Assembly (NCBI RefSeq): GCF_000739575.1
Contig: NZ_BBJO01000020.1
Coordinates: forward strand, 22,581 to 86,580
Source: Halobellus rufus
GTDB lineage: Archaea; Halobacteriota; Halobacteria; Halobacteriales; Haloferacaceae
DNA length: 64,000 bases
Direction of reading: 5' to 3'
Shown here piece by piece: positions 9,733-17,825 of this stretch. The position numbers and the translations under genes are program-made. Every line of letters starts with the position of its first letter. Position 1 is the first letter of the stretch. The notes beneath the pieces are model-generated. The model was not told the origin of the DNA. It saw only the letters and a list, made by a program, of their open reading frames with translations, and ran no database searches.

Positions 9733-11075
9733 TTAGCCGAGGTATCCGGTGAGAACGTCGAGGTCGGTCTCTTCGAGATCGAGGATCGACTCTTCGAGCG
9801 CTTCGGCGTCCGACCGACTGAGCCGTGACTCGGCGCACTCGAAGAACTTGCTCCGCAGTCGGTCCTCGCTGACGGGGTTGTTCGGGCTCCCCGGGGCGTA
9901 CCGTACCTCGTTGTAGTACTCCTCGGAGTCGGTCCGGACGCGGACGATCGCCCCGTATCCGGCGAAGTCGTCGCCGAAGAGGTCCTCCTCGAACGCGCGA
10001 GAGACCTTCGAGATGGCGTCGCGCGTCGCCTCCTGGGTCACGTACTCGTCGGTGAACTCGTGGATCCCGGCGTCCCCCTCGCGCAAGATGGCGGCGAGAC
10101 AGAACTCGATCGAGAACTTCGCTTGCAGGGCGTCGTCCGGTTCGGCGTGAATCAGCATCTCCGAGGCGGCGTCTTCGAGGTGACGACGACTTCCTCGACG
10201 TCGTCGGGCGTGAGGTCGTGGTCCTTCACCAACGTCCGCATCGCGTCCATCGCCGCGTGTGTGATGACCCCCGATGGGTACGGCTTGTATCCGATGTCGC
10301 GGACGGCCCACTCCTCGCCGAGGCCATCGGTGATCTCTTCGGGATCGTACGCCCCATCGACAGTCATCACCTGGCTGTAGCCGATGTCGCCTTCGAGGAT
10401 TTCAGTATCCGCGGTGAATCCGTCGCGAGCGAGCAACGCGGACCGAACGCCCATCTGCGCGGCGTGACCGGCGTGCAGCGGTTTCGTCATCGTCCCGAAG
10501 TTCTTTTTCAACGAGGAGGACGCGGAGCCGACGATACCCAGCGCGTGGTGGATCTCCGACTGCGGGAGGTCGAACACCGACGCCGCGGCCGCCGTCGCAC
10601 CGAACGATCCCGCCGTTCCGGTACTGTGCCAGCCGTTCTGGTAGTGTTCGGGATAGGTGCTCTGCCCGACGCGGTACGCCGCTTCGCAGCCGACGACGTA
10701 GCCGACGAGGAGGTCCTCGGTCGATCCGTCGACTTCCTCGGTCGCCGCGAGTGATGCGGCGAAGATCGGCGAGGTAGGATGGATGACGATCGATTCGAAC
10801 GTGTCGTCGTAGTCGATCGCGTGCCCGAACGCGCCGTTGGCCAGCGCAGCGGCAGGTGCCGAACGAGACTCCCGTTGGAAGACCGTTGCCGGTCCGTCGC
10901 CGCCGTACGTGGAGGTGTACGCCGAAATTTTGTCCCCGACTTCGTGGTGAGATCCGTACAGTGCCACGCCGACGTAGTCGCGGATCGCTTCCTTCGCGTG
11001 GGACACCGCTTCGGATGGAATCTCGTCGTACGTAGTGGATGCTACAAACTCAGCTAGCTCTGCCGTTTCTGGCAT
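9733..11075 (-). pseudogene. MmgE/PrpD family protein, interrupted by one frameshift
   Basis: The N-terminal 300 residues (ATG at 11075) read as MmgE/PrpD (AIDYDDTFESIVIHPTSP, NGWHSTGTAGSFGA, KPLHAGHAAQ). The reading frame breaks after EEVVVTS near 10176, and the C-terminal part continues in another frame as DAASEMLIHAEPDDALQAKFS to a stop at 9733. Restoring one base gives 447 codons, the usual family length. The best-known member, 2-methylcitrate dehydratase, removes water from 2-methylcitrate; others act on cis-aconitate or itaconate-like acids. The break may be a true inactivating deletion or a consensus error. It is divergent from the SDR gene with a 95-base shared promoter region. Confidence 0.85.
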
Positions 11076-11097
11076 AGCCGGTAGTTGCTATCCTCTC

Positions 11098-11107
11098 ATT
11101 TATTAGC
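11098..11107 (-). promoter_or_regulatory. TATA box of the PrpD-family gene
   Basis: On the minus strand GCTAATAAAT lies 23-32 bases before the ATG at 11075, fitting a leaderless transcript divergent from the SDR promoter. Confidence 0.5.
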
Positions 11108-11140
11108 TTTTCGCACGGCACGGCACAGAGTGGCAAAGAG

Positions 11141-11148
11141 TTTTATAC
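11141..11148 (+). promoter_or_regulatory. TATA box of the SDR gene
   Basis: TTTTATAC lies 23-30 bases before the ATG at 11171. It faces the PrpD promoter across a short region containing GCACGGCACGGCAC, which could hold a shared regulator site. Confidence 0.5.
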
Positions 11149-11170
11149 GACGTTTCCCATCGTCTGCGTG

Positions 11171-11968
11171 ATGGATCTGGAACTGACCGATCGCACCGCG
11201 ATCGTCGCCGCCTCCAGCAAGGGTATCGGCTACGCCACGGCGGAACGGTTCCTCGAAGAGGGCGCGAACGTCACGATCTGTTCGCGATCGGTCGACAGCG
11301 TCGAGGAAGCGGCCGAGAGCCTCCGCGAAACCGTTGGGGTCGACGAAGAACGGGTGTTACCGGCCGTTTGCGACATCACAGACCGAGATCAGATCGAGCG
11401 GTTAGTGAACGACACCGTGGACACGTTCGGCGGCGTCGACGTCCACGTGAACAACCACGGCGGGCCGCCGGCGGTGACGTTCGAGGAGGCGACCGAAGAG
11501 CAGTGGGACGATAGCTACCGAAGCGTTATCAGTAGCACTCGTTGGCTGACGGAGGCGGTGTTACCCCACCTCGAGGCGAGCGACATCGGGTCCCTGATTA
11601 CCGTCACCAGTGCGTCGGCCCGCGAACCACCGCGTGGCCACGCCATCTCGAACATGTTCAGACTCGGCCTCTACGGTTTGGCGAAGACCATCTCGCGTGA
11701 GTACGCCCCCGACGTCAGATCGAACGCGATCACGCCCCGATTCATCATGACCGACCGGATCGAGTACAAAGTCCAGCGGCGGGCCGAACAGCGAGACCTC
11801 TCGCGGGAGGAGGCGCTCCAGTCGCGAGTCGAAGAGGTTTCGATGGATCGGCCCGGCGAGCCGTCAGAGTTCGCCGACGCGGTCGCGTTCCTCGCCTCGC
11901 CACGATCGAGTTATATCACGGGCGAGGTACTGAGCGTCGATGGAGGGTGGAGCCGACACGTGCTGTGA
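11171..11968 (+). CDS. SDR family protein with non-canonical active site
   Basis: The 265-residue protein has the SDR Rossmann fold: a nucleotide motif (AASSKGIGYA) in place of TGxxxGIG, the NNHGG segment, and the C-terminal SPRSSYITGEVLSVDGGWS typical of ketoreductases. The catalytic YxxxK is not visible: where Tyr and Lys are expected the chain reads HAISNMFRLGLYGLAKTISRE. A subgroup of beta-ketoacyl-reductase-like SDRs shows this same pattern. The enzyme may be a reductase with another proton donor or may have a different role. The ATG at 11171 is preferred over the GTG one codon earlier. It begins a plus-strand gene run leading to the Tct transporter. Confidence 0.85.
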   Translation: MDLELTDRTAIVAASSKGIGYATAERFLEEGANVTICSRSVDSVEEAAESLRETVGVDEERVLPAVCDITDRDQIERLVNDTVDTFGGVDVHVNNHGGPPAVTFEEATEEQWDDSYRSVISSTRWLTEAVLPHLEASDIGSLITVTSASAREPPRGHAISNMFRLGLYGLAKTISREYAPDVRSNAITPRFIMTDRIEYKVQRRAEQRDLSREEALQSRVEEVSMDRPGEPSEFADAVAFLASPRSSYITGEVLSVDGGWSRHVL

Positions 11969-11995
11969 CAGCACCAGTCGCGACCCACCCGCATA

Positions 11996-12005
11996 TTTTT
12001 ATAAC
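11996..12005 (+). promoter_or_regulatory. TATA box of the enolase-superfamily gene
   Basis: TTTTTATAAC lies 24-33 bases before the ATG at 12029, implying an own, leaderless promoter rather than read-through from the SDR gene only. Confidence 0.55.
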
Positions 12006-12028
12006 ATAAACTGTACTACCGAACTGCA

Positions 12029-13156
12029 ATGGAAGTCATCGATATCGAAACTGCAGTTCTAGGCAGCGCCGTCGACGCCGCCTCTCTCCCGGCACAGGTC
12101 GGCGCGCGGGAACTGGACATCAGTTCGGTCGTCGTGAAAGTTCACACGGACGACGGGATCACCGGGCTCGGCGAATCGTTCTACCGGTCCGAAGAGAACA
12201 ACCGGTTCCTGGCGCAGTCCATCGAGGCGATGGGTCGCCACGTCGTCGGCAAAGACCCGCGGAACGTCAAAGACATCTGGCACGAACTGTACCTCCACGT
12301 GAAGCGTGCGGGAGCGTACGGCGCACTCAGTGCGATCGACGAGGCCCTCTGGGACATCGTCGGAAAGAAGGCCGGACTCCCGGTCTACGAACTGCTCGGC
12401 GGACAGACCGGGACGGTCAACGCGTACGCGACCTTCCCCGTCGACAAGGAGGCCGACGAACTGGTCGACTACGCGCACTGGCTCAACGACAAGGGCTTCG
12501 AGGCGATGAAGATCGGCGCGGGCTTCGGCGTCGAGGAGGACCGACACCGGATCCGAACGATCACCGAGGGAAGTCCGGACGGATTCGGACTCGCGATCGA
12601 CGCGAACACCTCCTACAACTACACGGACGCTCGTGCGGTCGCCGAAACTGCGGGCGAACACGAGGTAGAGTGGTTCGAGGAGCCGATCGCCCACACCGAC
12701 ATCCAAGGACAGGCCCAGCTCAACGAGGCGGTCGACGTCCCGATCTCGGGCTACCAGACGCACACGCCGCACTACCCGGCGCTGGATCACCTCCAGGCGA
12801 ACGCGCTCGACATCTACCAGCCGTCGGTCGACTACGTGGGCGGTATCACCGGGGCGATGCGCGTCGCGAGCCTCGTCGAAGCGTTCAACAAGGAGATGGT
12901 CCCCCACGCTCTCGGACCGGCGATCAATTACGCCGCCAGTCTCCACGTCGCCGCGGCCAGCCGTCAGTGCTCGCTCATCGAATTCGCCGTCCTGGACGAC
13001 GACATCGACGATCCCGGTACCTACATCGCCGGGCAGTACGTCGAGAACCAAGAGGCGATCTACGTCCAAGACGGCGGTCGGATCGACCCGCCGTCCGAGC
13101 CGGGTCTCGGCGTCACGATCGACGAGACCGTCTTCGAGGAGTACCGCGTCGATTAA
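12029..13156 (+). CDS. Mandelate racemase / muconate lactonizing enzyme family protein
   Basis: The 375-residue protein has the enolase-superfamily capping domain and barrel: DEALWDIVGKKAGLPVYELLGG (near 110), AMKIG (near 165), the metal aspartate in AIDANTSY, the glutamate in WFEEPI, and a late PHALGPAIN histidine. Members abstract the proton alpha to a carboxylate and act as sugar-acid dehydratases, racemases or cycloisomerases. Two positions look unusual: only the first lysine of the KxK pair is present, and the third metal ligand (normally Glu in a GE motif) reads ISGYQTH. Its reaction is therefore uncertain. It sits between an SDR and a tricarboxylate-type transporter. Confidence 0.87.
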   Translation: MEVIDIETAVLGSAVDAASLPAQVGARELDISSVVVKVHTDDGITGLGESFYRSEENNRFLAQSIEAMGRHVVGKDPRNVKDIWHELYLHVKRAGAYGALSAIDEALWDIVGKKAGLPVYELLGGQTGTVNAYATFPVDKEADELVDYAHWLNDKGFEAMKIGAGFGVEEDRHRIRTITEGSPDGFGLAIDANTSYNYTDARAVAETAGEHEVEWFEEPIAHTDIQGQAQLNEAVDVPISGYQTHTPHYPALDHLQANALDIYQPSVDYVGGITGAMRVASLVEAFNKEMVPHALGPAINYAASLHVAAASRQCSLIEFAVLDDDIDDPGTYIAGQYVENQEAIYVQDGGRIDPPSEPGLGVTIDETVFEEYRVD

Positions 13157-13298
13157 TTTCGCGACCGCTGGACACCTTCGGGCCAATCTTTTTTCGCGGC
13201 GGCGTCCCGATGCATTAGCGTTCACGTCGTCGCGGTACTGTGCTTACTGCCAATTAACACGAAAGATTTATGTGGTATGTGCAAACATTGTCTATCAG

Positions 13299-13344
13299 CC
13301 CCAAAGGAGAATGCGTACCGTACTCACACGTAGCGCTCCTGGGG
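13299..13344 (+). promoter_or_regulatory. Hairpin in the leader of tctC
   Basis: CCCC-AA-AGGAG (13299-13309) pairs with CTCCTGGGG (13336-13344), nine base pairs with a two-base bulge, and the loop holds the start of a short upstream reading frame. The 3' strand overlaps GGGGAG, the nearest purine-rich ribosome-binding candidate before the tctC ATG. This could couple folding to translation of the transporter operon. Confidence 0.4.
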
Positions 13345-13361
13345 AGAAAGTCAACCTATGA
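13311..13361 (+). CDS. Possible 16-residue leader peptide overlapping the tctC start
   Basis: An ATG at 13311 opens a 16-codon frame (MRTVLTRSAPGEKVNL) whose TGA stop overlaps the ATG of tctC as ATGA. A TATA-like GATTTATG at about 13265-13272 would place transcription start before it. Overlap of this kind is the usual geometry of translational coupling. Nothing but position supports expression, and the purine-rich AAGGAG before it is too close to be a good ribosome-binding site. Confidence 0.3.
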   Translation: MRTVLTRSAPGEKVNL

Positions 13362-14455
13362 CCAACGACAGATTACCAACTCGACGCGACTACCTGAAGT
13401 GGACGTCTGCTGCAGGGCTTGCGGGACTCGCAGGCTGTTCCTCGGGTGGCGATGGGAGCGGTGATGGTGACAGTTCCGGTGATAGCTCCGGAGACAGTTC
13501 GAGCGACGGTTCCGGTGACAGTTCGGGTGACGGCTCGGGAAGCGGTAGCGACTACCCGTCCCAGCGGATGACGATCGTCGCGTGGGCCAGCCGAGGCGGC
13601 GGCAGCGACACGATCGTTCGACAGGGGTACGTGCGGTCGATCCGCGAGAACGACCTCCTCCCGGTGGACGTCCGAGCTATCAACCAGACCGGTGGCGGTG
13701 GCGAAGCGGGGATGCGCTACACCCTCGATCAGGATCCCAACGGATACACGATACTCAACGTGACGACGAACCTCGTCGTGACGCCGCTTTCCCGTGACAT
13801 CGGAATCTCGTACGAAGACTTCACGCCGATCGCGCGGATGGGTGTCGAACCGATCCTCCTCGTGACCCGTGGCGACGACGACCGCTTCAACAACATTCAG
13901 GAGTTCCGCGATTACGCGGCCGAAAACCGCGTCTCGATCGCGTCCTTCGACGTCGGAACGCAGGACCACACGGCCGCGTTCCTCCTGAGTCAGCGGACGG
14001 ATATGAACGCGGAGATCGTTCCGTTCTCCGGCGGAGGCGAGCAGGTCTCCGCACTCCTCGCTGGCGACGTCGACGCCGCGGTGACCGCACCGAGCGAAGT
14101 CAGCGATATGCGCGAATCCGGCGAGGTGCAGTATATGTTGCACTTCTCGGGTCAGGAACTCGAACTCTACCCGGACGTCCCGTACGTCAGTCAGGCGTTC
14201 GACACCGAGATCGTCGTCGAGCAGTTCCGCGGAACCGTCGTGCACGGGGACACTCCCGACGAACAGGTCGAATATCTCCGAGACCTCTACGAGGAGATCT
14301 ACAACAGCACCGAGTTCGAGGAGTACGCCGACAACAACAACGTCAACCCCGCGTTCCTCCGCGGCGAGGAATTCTACGACTACGTCGAGGGAGTCAACCA
14401 ACGGTTCACCGAGGTGTTCCAAGAGAACAACCTCGGCGTCTACTCGGATAGCTGA
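13358..14455 (+). CDS. tctC: Tripartite tricarboxylate transporter substrate-binding lipoprotein (TctC family)
   Basis: This 365-residue protein begins with a Tat-type lipoprotein signal (TRRDYLKW with RR at residues 9-10, then LAGLAGC as lipobox), followed by a Ser/Gly/Asp-rich linker typical of haloarchaeal surface lipoproteins. The mature part matches the Bug/TctC fold, with SQRMTIVAWASRGGGSDT at the start and GGEQVSALLAGDVDAAVTAP in the middle. It binds a carboxylate outside the membrane and hands it to TctAB. The ligand is unknown. It overlaps tctB by one base (TGATG). Confidence 0.93.
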   Translation: MTNDRLPTRRDYLKWTSAAGLAGLAGCSSGGDGSGDGDSSGDSSGDSSSDGSGDSSGDGSGSGSDYPSQRMTIVAWASRGGGSDTIVRQGYVRSIRENDLLPVDVRAINQTGGGGEAGMRYTLDQDPNGYTILNVTTNLVVTPLSRDIGISYEDFTPIARMGVEPILLVTRGDDDRFNNIQEFRDYAAENRVSIASFDVGTQDHTAAFLLSQRTDMNAEIVPFSGGGEQVSALLAGDVDAAVTAPSEVSDMRESGEVQYMLHFSGQELELYPDVPYVSQAFDTEIVVEQFRGTVVHGDTPDEQVEYLRDLYEEIYNSTEFEEYADNNNVNPAFLRGEEFYDYVEGVNQRFTEVFQENNLGVYSDS

Positions 14456-15003
14456 TGGAGCTAGACGCGAACACGGTCCGGGATCGGCTCGACAGGACAC
14501 TCCGCCTGCGCAAGAGCACAGGCGAGATCGCGATAGTGATACTGCTCGGCGTCCTCGGCTTGTTCGCTGCCATCTACAGTCAACTGAACCTCCCGCTGGA
14601 GAACCCGTTCGGTGCCGGGGTCGGTCCCCGTCTCTTTCCGCAGGTGGCCGGTATCACGATGGTAGCGATGAGTGTCTACTTACTCGTACTCAGGCTCTGG
14701 AGACGGAGAAAGGGAACGATAGACGACGAAGTCGTGGAGATGAACGTGCGGGACGGACTGCGCGTCTTCGTGTTTATCGTGCTGTGCGCCGGATACATGT
14801 GGGTATTCGAGGCCATCGGATTCGGCGTTTCGACCGTCGCGCTCCTGTTCTTGCTGTTCGTCACGAACGGGTTCCGACGCTACATCCTCGCTGCAGTCCT
14901 CGCTATCGCGTTCACCTTCGGGATCTACCTCGTCTTCACTACGGCGTTAGGATTGCCGCTTCCGTCGCCGATCCTCCGTGACGTAACCACTGGGATCTTG
15001 TGA
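14455..15003 (+). CDS. tctB: Tripartite tricarboxylate transporter small membrane subunit (TctB family)
   Basis: The 182-residue protein has about four hydrophobic segments, starting near residue 23 (IAIVILLGVLGLFAAIYS), with the family feature GAGVGPRLFPQVAGI after the first helix. It forms the membrane complex with TctA. Its ATG overlaps the tctC stop and tctA starts seven bases after its own stop, so the three are one operon. Confidence 0.9.
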   Translation: MELDANTVRDRLDRTLRLRKSTGEIAIVILLGVLGLFAAIYSQLNLPLENPFGAGVGPRLFPQVAGITMVAMSVYLLVLRLWRRRKGTIDDEVVEMNVRDGLRVFVFIVLCAGYMWVFEAIGFGVSTVALLFLLFVTNGFRRYILAAVLAIAFTFGIYLVFTTALGLPLPSPILRDVTTGIL

Positions 15004-15009
15004 GTACCT

Positions 15010-16524
15010 ATGATTAGCCAAACCACATTACAAGTCGGAGCGATGTTCGAGATCTTCACCGATCCCTATCTGATCGGGATCACCATCGCGTCGGTGATCA
15101 TCGGCGTCTCCGCCGGGATGATTCCCGGACTCAACGCCTCGGTCACGGTCGCGATCTTGCTGCCGGTCGCCTTCGGGATGGACCCGATCCCGGCGATGAT
15201 CTTCTTCTTCGGCATCTACGCCGGAGCGCAGTACGGGGGATCTGTCGCCGCAATTCTGATCAACACTCCCGGGACGACGGCCGCGGCCGCGACGACGTTC
15301 GACGGCTACCCGATGTCGAAAAACGGGGAATCCGGTCGCGCGTTGGGAATCGCTGCACTCGCGTCCGGCGTCGGCGGGCTGTTCAGTGTCATCGTGCTCA
15401 TCACGATCGGGCCGCCATTCGCCGAGTTCGCGCTCAACTTCGGTCCCGCAGAGATCGCAGCGATCTCGATATTCGGACTGAGCCTCGTCTCGGCAGTCTC
15501 CGGCGATAGCCTCGCGAAGGGGCTCGTCGGGACTGCTCTGGGGATCTTCATCGCGACGATCGGTCGCGATCCGGTCTCCGGGTACAGTCGGTTCACGCTC
15601 GATACGCTCCTGCTGACAGACGGGATCGACTTCATCGCCGCACTCATCGGCCTCTTCGCGGTCTCGGAGGTGCTTCTCAACGTGGAGACGATCCACGAGT
15701 CCGTCAAGGGATTCGGCCAGCGCGTCGACTCGACGTTCCCGTCGCTGTCGGACATCCGCGAGTCCGCCCGCGTCATCGTGAGCGGGATGTTCGTGGGATC
15801 CTTCATCGGGACGCTCCCCGGTTCGGGGTCGACGCTCGGTTCGTTCATCCACTACGGGATCGCACAGCGTATCGCACACCGTGGCAAGGAGTTCGGATCG
15901 GGCGTCATCGAAGGCGTCGCGGCCTCCGAATCTGCGAACAACGCCGCGACCGGCGGCGCGATGATCCCGCTTCTGACGCTGGGCATTCCCGGGAGCGGGA
16001 CCACTGCGGTGATGCTGGGCGCGCTCAACATCCTGAACATCAGTCCGGGTCCAGAGCTGTTCACGCAGCAGTCTGACCTTCTCTGGATGTGGTTCGGCGG
16101 CTTCATCCTCGCGAACATCTTCTTCGTCGTGGTCGCGTTCCTCCTTCTCCCGGTGTTCGTCCGGGTTCTGGAGACGCCGCGCGCGATCCTGTTCTCGGTG
16201 ATCGCCGTCTTGACGATCGTCGGGACGTTCGCGCTCGAGAACACGCTCCGGCAGGCGTGGTTGATGTTCTCGATGGGGGTTCTCGGGTACGTCCTGAAGA
16301 AGTTCGACTTCCCCGTCGGGCCGATCGTGCTCGCGATCGTCCTCGCTCCCATCATCGAACTGGGGATCCGACGCGCGCTGTCAATCAGCGGTGGTGCGGT
16401 CGGTCCGGTCGTCACGAAGCCGATCGTGGCGATCCTACTGGTCCTGTCGGTGATCACGTTCTTCTCGCCGTACTTCAGGGAGATCGCGGGCGGCCTCTCC
16501 CGGATTGGCGGGAGTCGGTCGTAG
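15010..16524 (+). CDS. tctA: Tripartite tricarboxylate transporter large permease subunit (TctA family)
   Basis: The 504-residue membrane protein has about eleven or twelve helices and the two related loop motifs of the family, GMIPGLNASVTVAILLPV (near residue 36) and GSFIGTLPGSGSTLGSF (near 262). TctA forms the ion-coupled permease of the TTT system for citrate-like and aromatic carboxylates. Length and motifs are normal. It ends the plus-strand run that begins with the SDR gene. Confidence 0.95.
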   Translation: MISQTTLQVGAMFEIFTDPYLIGITIASVIIGVSAGMIPGLNASVTVAILLPVAFGMDPIPAMIFFFGIYAGAQYGGSVAAILINTPGTTAAAATTFDGYPMSKNGESGRALGIAALASGVGGLFSVIVLITIGPPFAEFALNFGPAEIAAISIFGLSLVSAVSGDSLAKGLVGTALGIFIATIGRDPVSGYSRFTLDTLLLTDGIDFIAALIGLFAVSEVLLNVETIHESVKGFGQRVDSTFPSLSDIRESARVIVSGMFVGSFIGTLPGSGSTLGSFIHYGIAQRIAHRGKEFGSGVIEGVAASESANNAATGGAMIPLLTLGIPGSGTTAVMLGALNILNISPGPELFTQQSDLLWMWFGGFILANIFFVVVAFLLLPVFVRVLETPRAILFSVIAVLTIVGTFALENTLRQAWLMFSMGVLGYVLKKFDFPVGPIVLAIVLAPIIELGIRRALSISGGAVGPVVTKPIVAILLVLSVITFFSPYFREIAGGLSRIGGSRS

Positions 16525-16577
16525 CTCTCAGTCTTCTTTGCGGTATTTCTCTCTCGATCGACCGAAGAGCGGCCACG

Positions 16578-17015
16578 CTACTCGTCGGTGACGATCGTGA
16601 CCGGGCCGTCGAAGTCGAGAACGAGTTTCTGCGCGTCGTCGCCGAAGAGCATCTTCCCCGCCGGGGACCGCTTCTTCCCGCCGACGAACACGTGCGTGCT
16701 GTTCATCTCTGTGGCGATGTCGAGAACGTCTTCGGGGATAGTTCCGACGCGTCCGACAGCCGTGTGAGCGACGCCCTCGAAAGACGCGGACGCGACGGCC
16801 TCCGCCTCCGCTGTCGCCTCCGCCTCGACCGCCTCGATGCTGTCGAAGCGCTCTTTCGACTCCGCCTTTCGGCGGACTTCTGACTGGTACTCGTCACGGT
16901 CGACGATCCGACAGACGACCACCTCGAGATCGGTTCCCGCGATGTGGCGTTTCGCCGCGTCGAGAAGCTGTTCACTGGGGCTATCGCTATCTACTACGAC
17001 CGCTATTGATTCCAT
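16578..17015 (-). CDS. Universal stress protein (UspA family)
   Basis: This 145-residue UspA-fold protein begins MESIAVVVDSDSPSEQLLDAAKRH and ends with the ATP-binding-type segment VGGKKRSPAGKMLFGDDAQKLVLDFDGPVTIV. I chose the ATG at 17015 because it starts the first beta strand and a TATA box lies 23-32 bases before it. A longer in-frame start would add 54 unrelated residues. The glycine pattern GxxGKxLFGDDAQ resembles the nucleotide-binding loop. It is convergent with the Tct operon, and its role there, if any, is unknown. Confidence 0.87.
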   Translation of the reverse strand: MESIAVVVDSDSPSEQLLDAAKRHIAGTDLEVVVCRIVDRDEYQSEVRRKAESKERFDSIEAVEAEATAEAEAVASASFEGVAHTAVGRVGTIPEDVLDIATEMNSTHVFVGGKKRSPAGKMLFGDDAQKLVLDFDGPVTIVTDE

Positions 17016-17368
17016 ACACTCCGATACGCCGTCCCCTAATATATAAATTGTAGCCTGTAGCGCTGTTCGGACCGGGCCCCCCCACGGCGGACCCATCGAA
17101 TCCGTGACTCCCGTCGCCTCGCGGCTGCGAGTTGTGAACGGCTCGATCCTGCCTCCCAAAGTATATAAAAAACTCAACTACAAGTATCTGACATAGTATG
17201 GGAAATTTGATTAATATATAAAATAGAGTAGAAAATGATTTGAAGCGCTAAAAACGCAAGTTGAATATATAAGTAAACATACTTAATCTCATAAATACCA
17301 ATATTCTGACTAACTAACTCGCAGCACCCGCGTTAAAGCTAAACGGCGGGAAATCCTGTTATTCGTAT
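17016..17368. other. Divergent AT-rich intergenic region between two usp genes
   Basis: TTTATATATTA on the minus strand (17038-17047) is the TATA box of the usp gene on the left. From about 17160 to 17310 the sequence is very AT-rich (TATATAAAAAACTCAA, ATATATAAAATAGAG), in contrast to its surroundings. No reading frame or RNA gene is visible. Together with the AT-rich stretch at 7.1 kb it brackets part of the accessory cluster. Confidence 0.6.
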
Positions 17369-17812
17369 ATGAAGTTTCTCGTCGCCGTCGACGGATCAGA
17401 ATCGAGTACCGAGGCGCTCGAACACGCGATCGACCTCGCGTCGCGCGTCGACGGGTCGCTCGTGGTCGCGTACGCCGTCGAGCCGCGAGTCCTCGTCGAA
17501 GGGGGCGAGGAAGCGCCGACGAACGCCGAGGTCGGCCAGCGGATCTACACCGAGGACATCGAAGTCGCCGAGGAGCGGGGCGAGGAGGTACTCGAGGACG
17601 CCCGTTCCCGGGCCGAATCCGCGGGCGTCGCAGTCGAGACGACGCTGCTCTACGGTGATCCCGTCGACAGCATCGTCGAGTACGCCGACGGCGCCGTCGA
17701 CGGAATCGTCGTCGGCCACCGCGGGCTCTCCGGGCGCGTCGAGGGGATGGTCGGGAGCGTCGCTAAGGGGCTCGTCGGTCACGCGAGCGTGCCGGTGACC
17801 GTGGTGAAGTGA
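17369..17812 (+). CDS. Universal stress protein (UspA family)
   Basis: The 147-residue protein has the complete UspA fold: MKFLVAVDGSESSTEALEHAIDLA at the start, and the ATP-binding motif GHRGLSGRVEGMVGSVAKGLVGHASVPVTVVK at the end, matching the G2xG9xG(S/T) pattern. Such proteins bind ATP and form dimers in the cytoplasm and are induced by many stresses. The rtcA gene starts only 13 bases downstream, so they may be co-transcribed. Confidence 0.92.
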   Translation: MKFLVAVDGSESSTEALEHAIDLASRVDGSLVVAYAVEPRVLVEGGEEAPTNAEVGQRIYTEDIEVAEERGEEVLEDARSRAESAGVAVETTLLYGDPVDSIVEYADGAVDGIVVGHRGLSGRVEGMVGSVAKGLVGHASVPVTVVK

Positions 17813-17825
17813 GTCGCGGGCCCAA

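Noticed and set aside
13448..13545. Short tandem DNA repeats in tctC
   Set aside because: They encode the Ser/Gly/Asp linker normal after a haloarchaeal lipobox, so they are explained by the protein.
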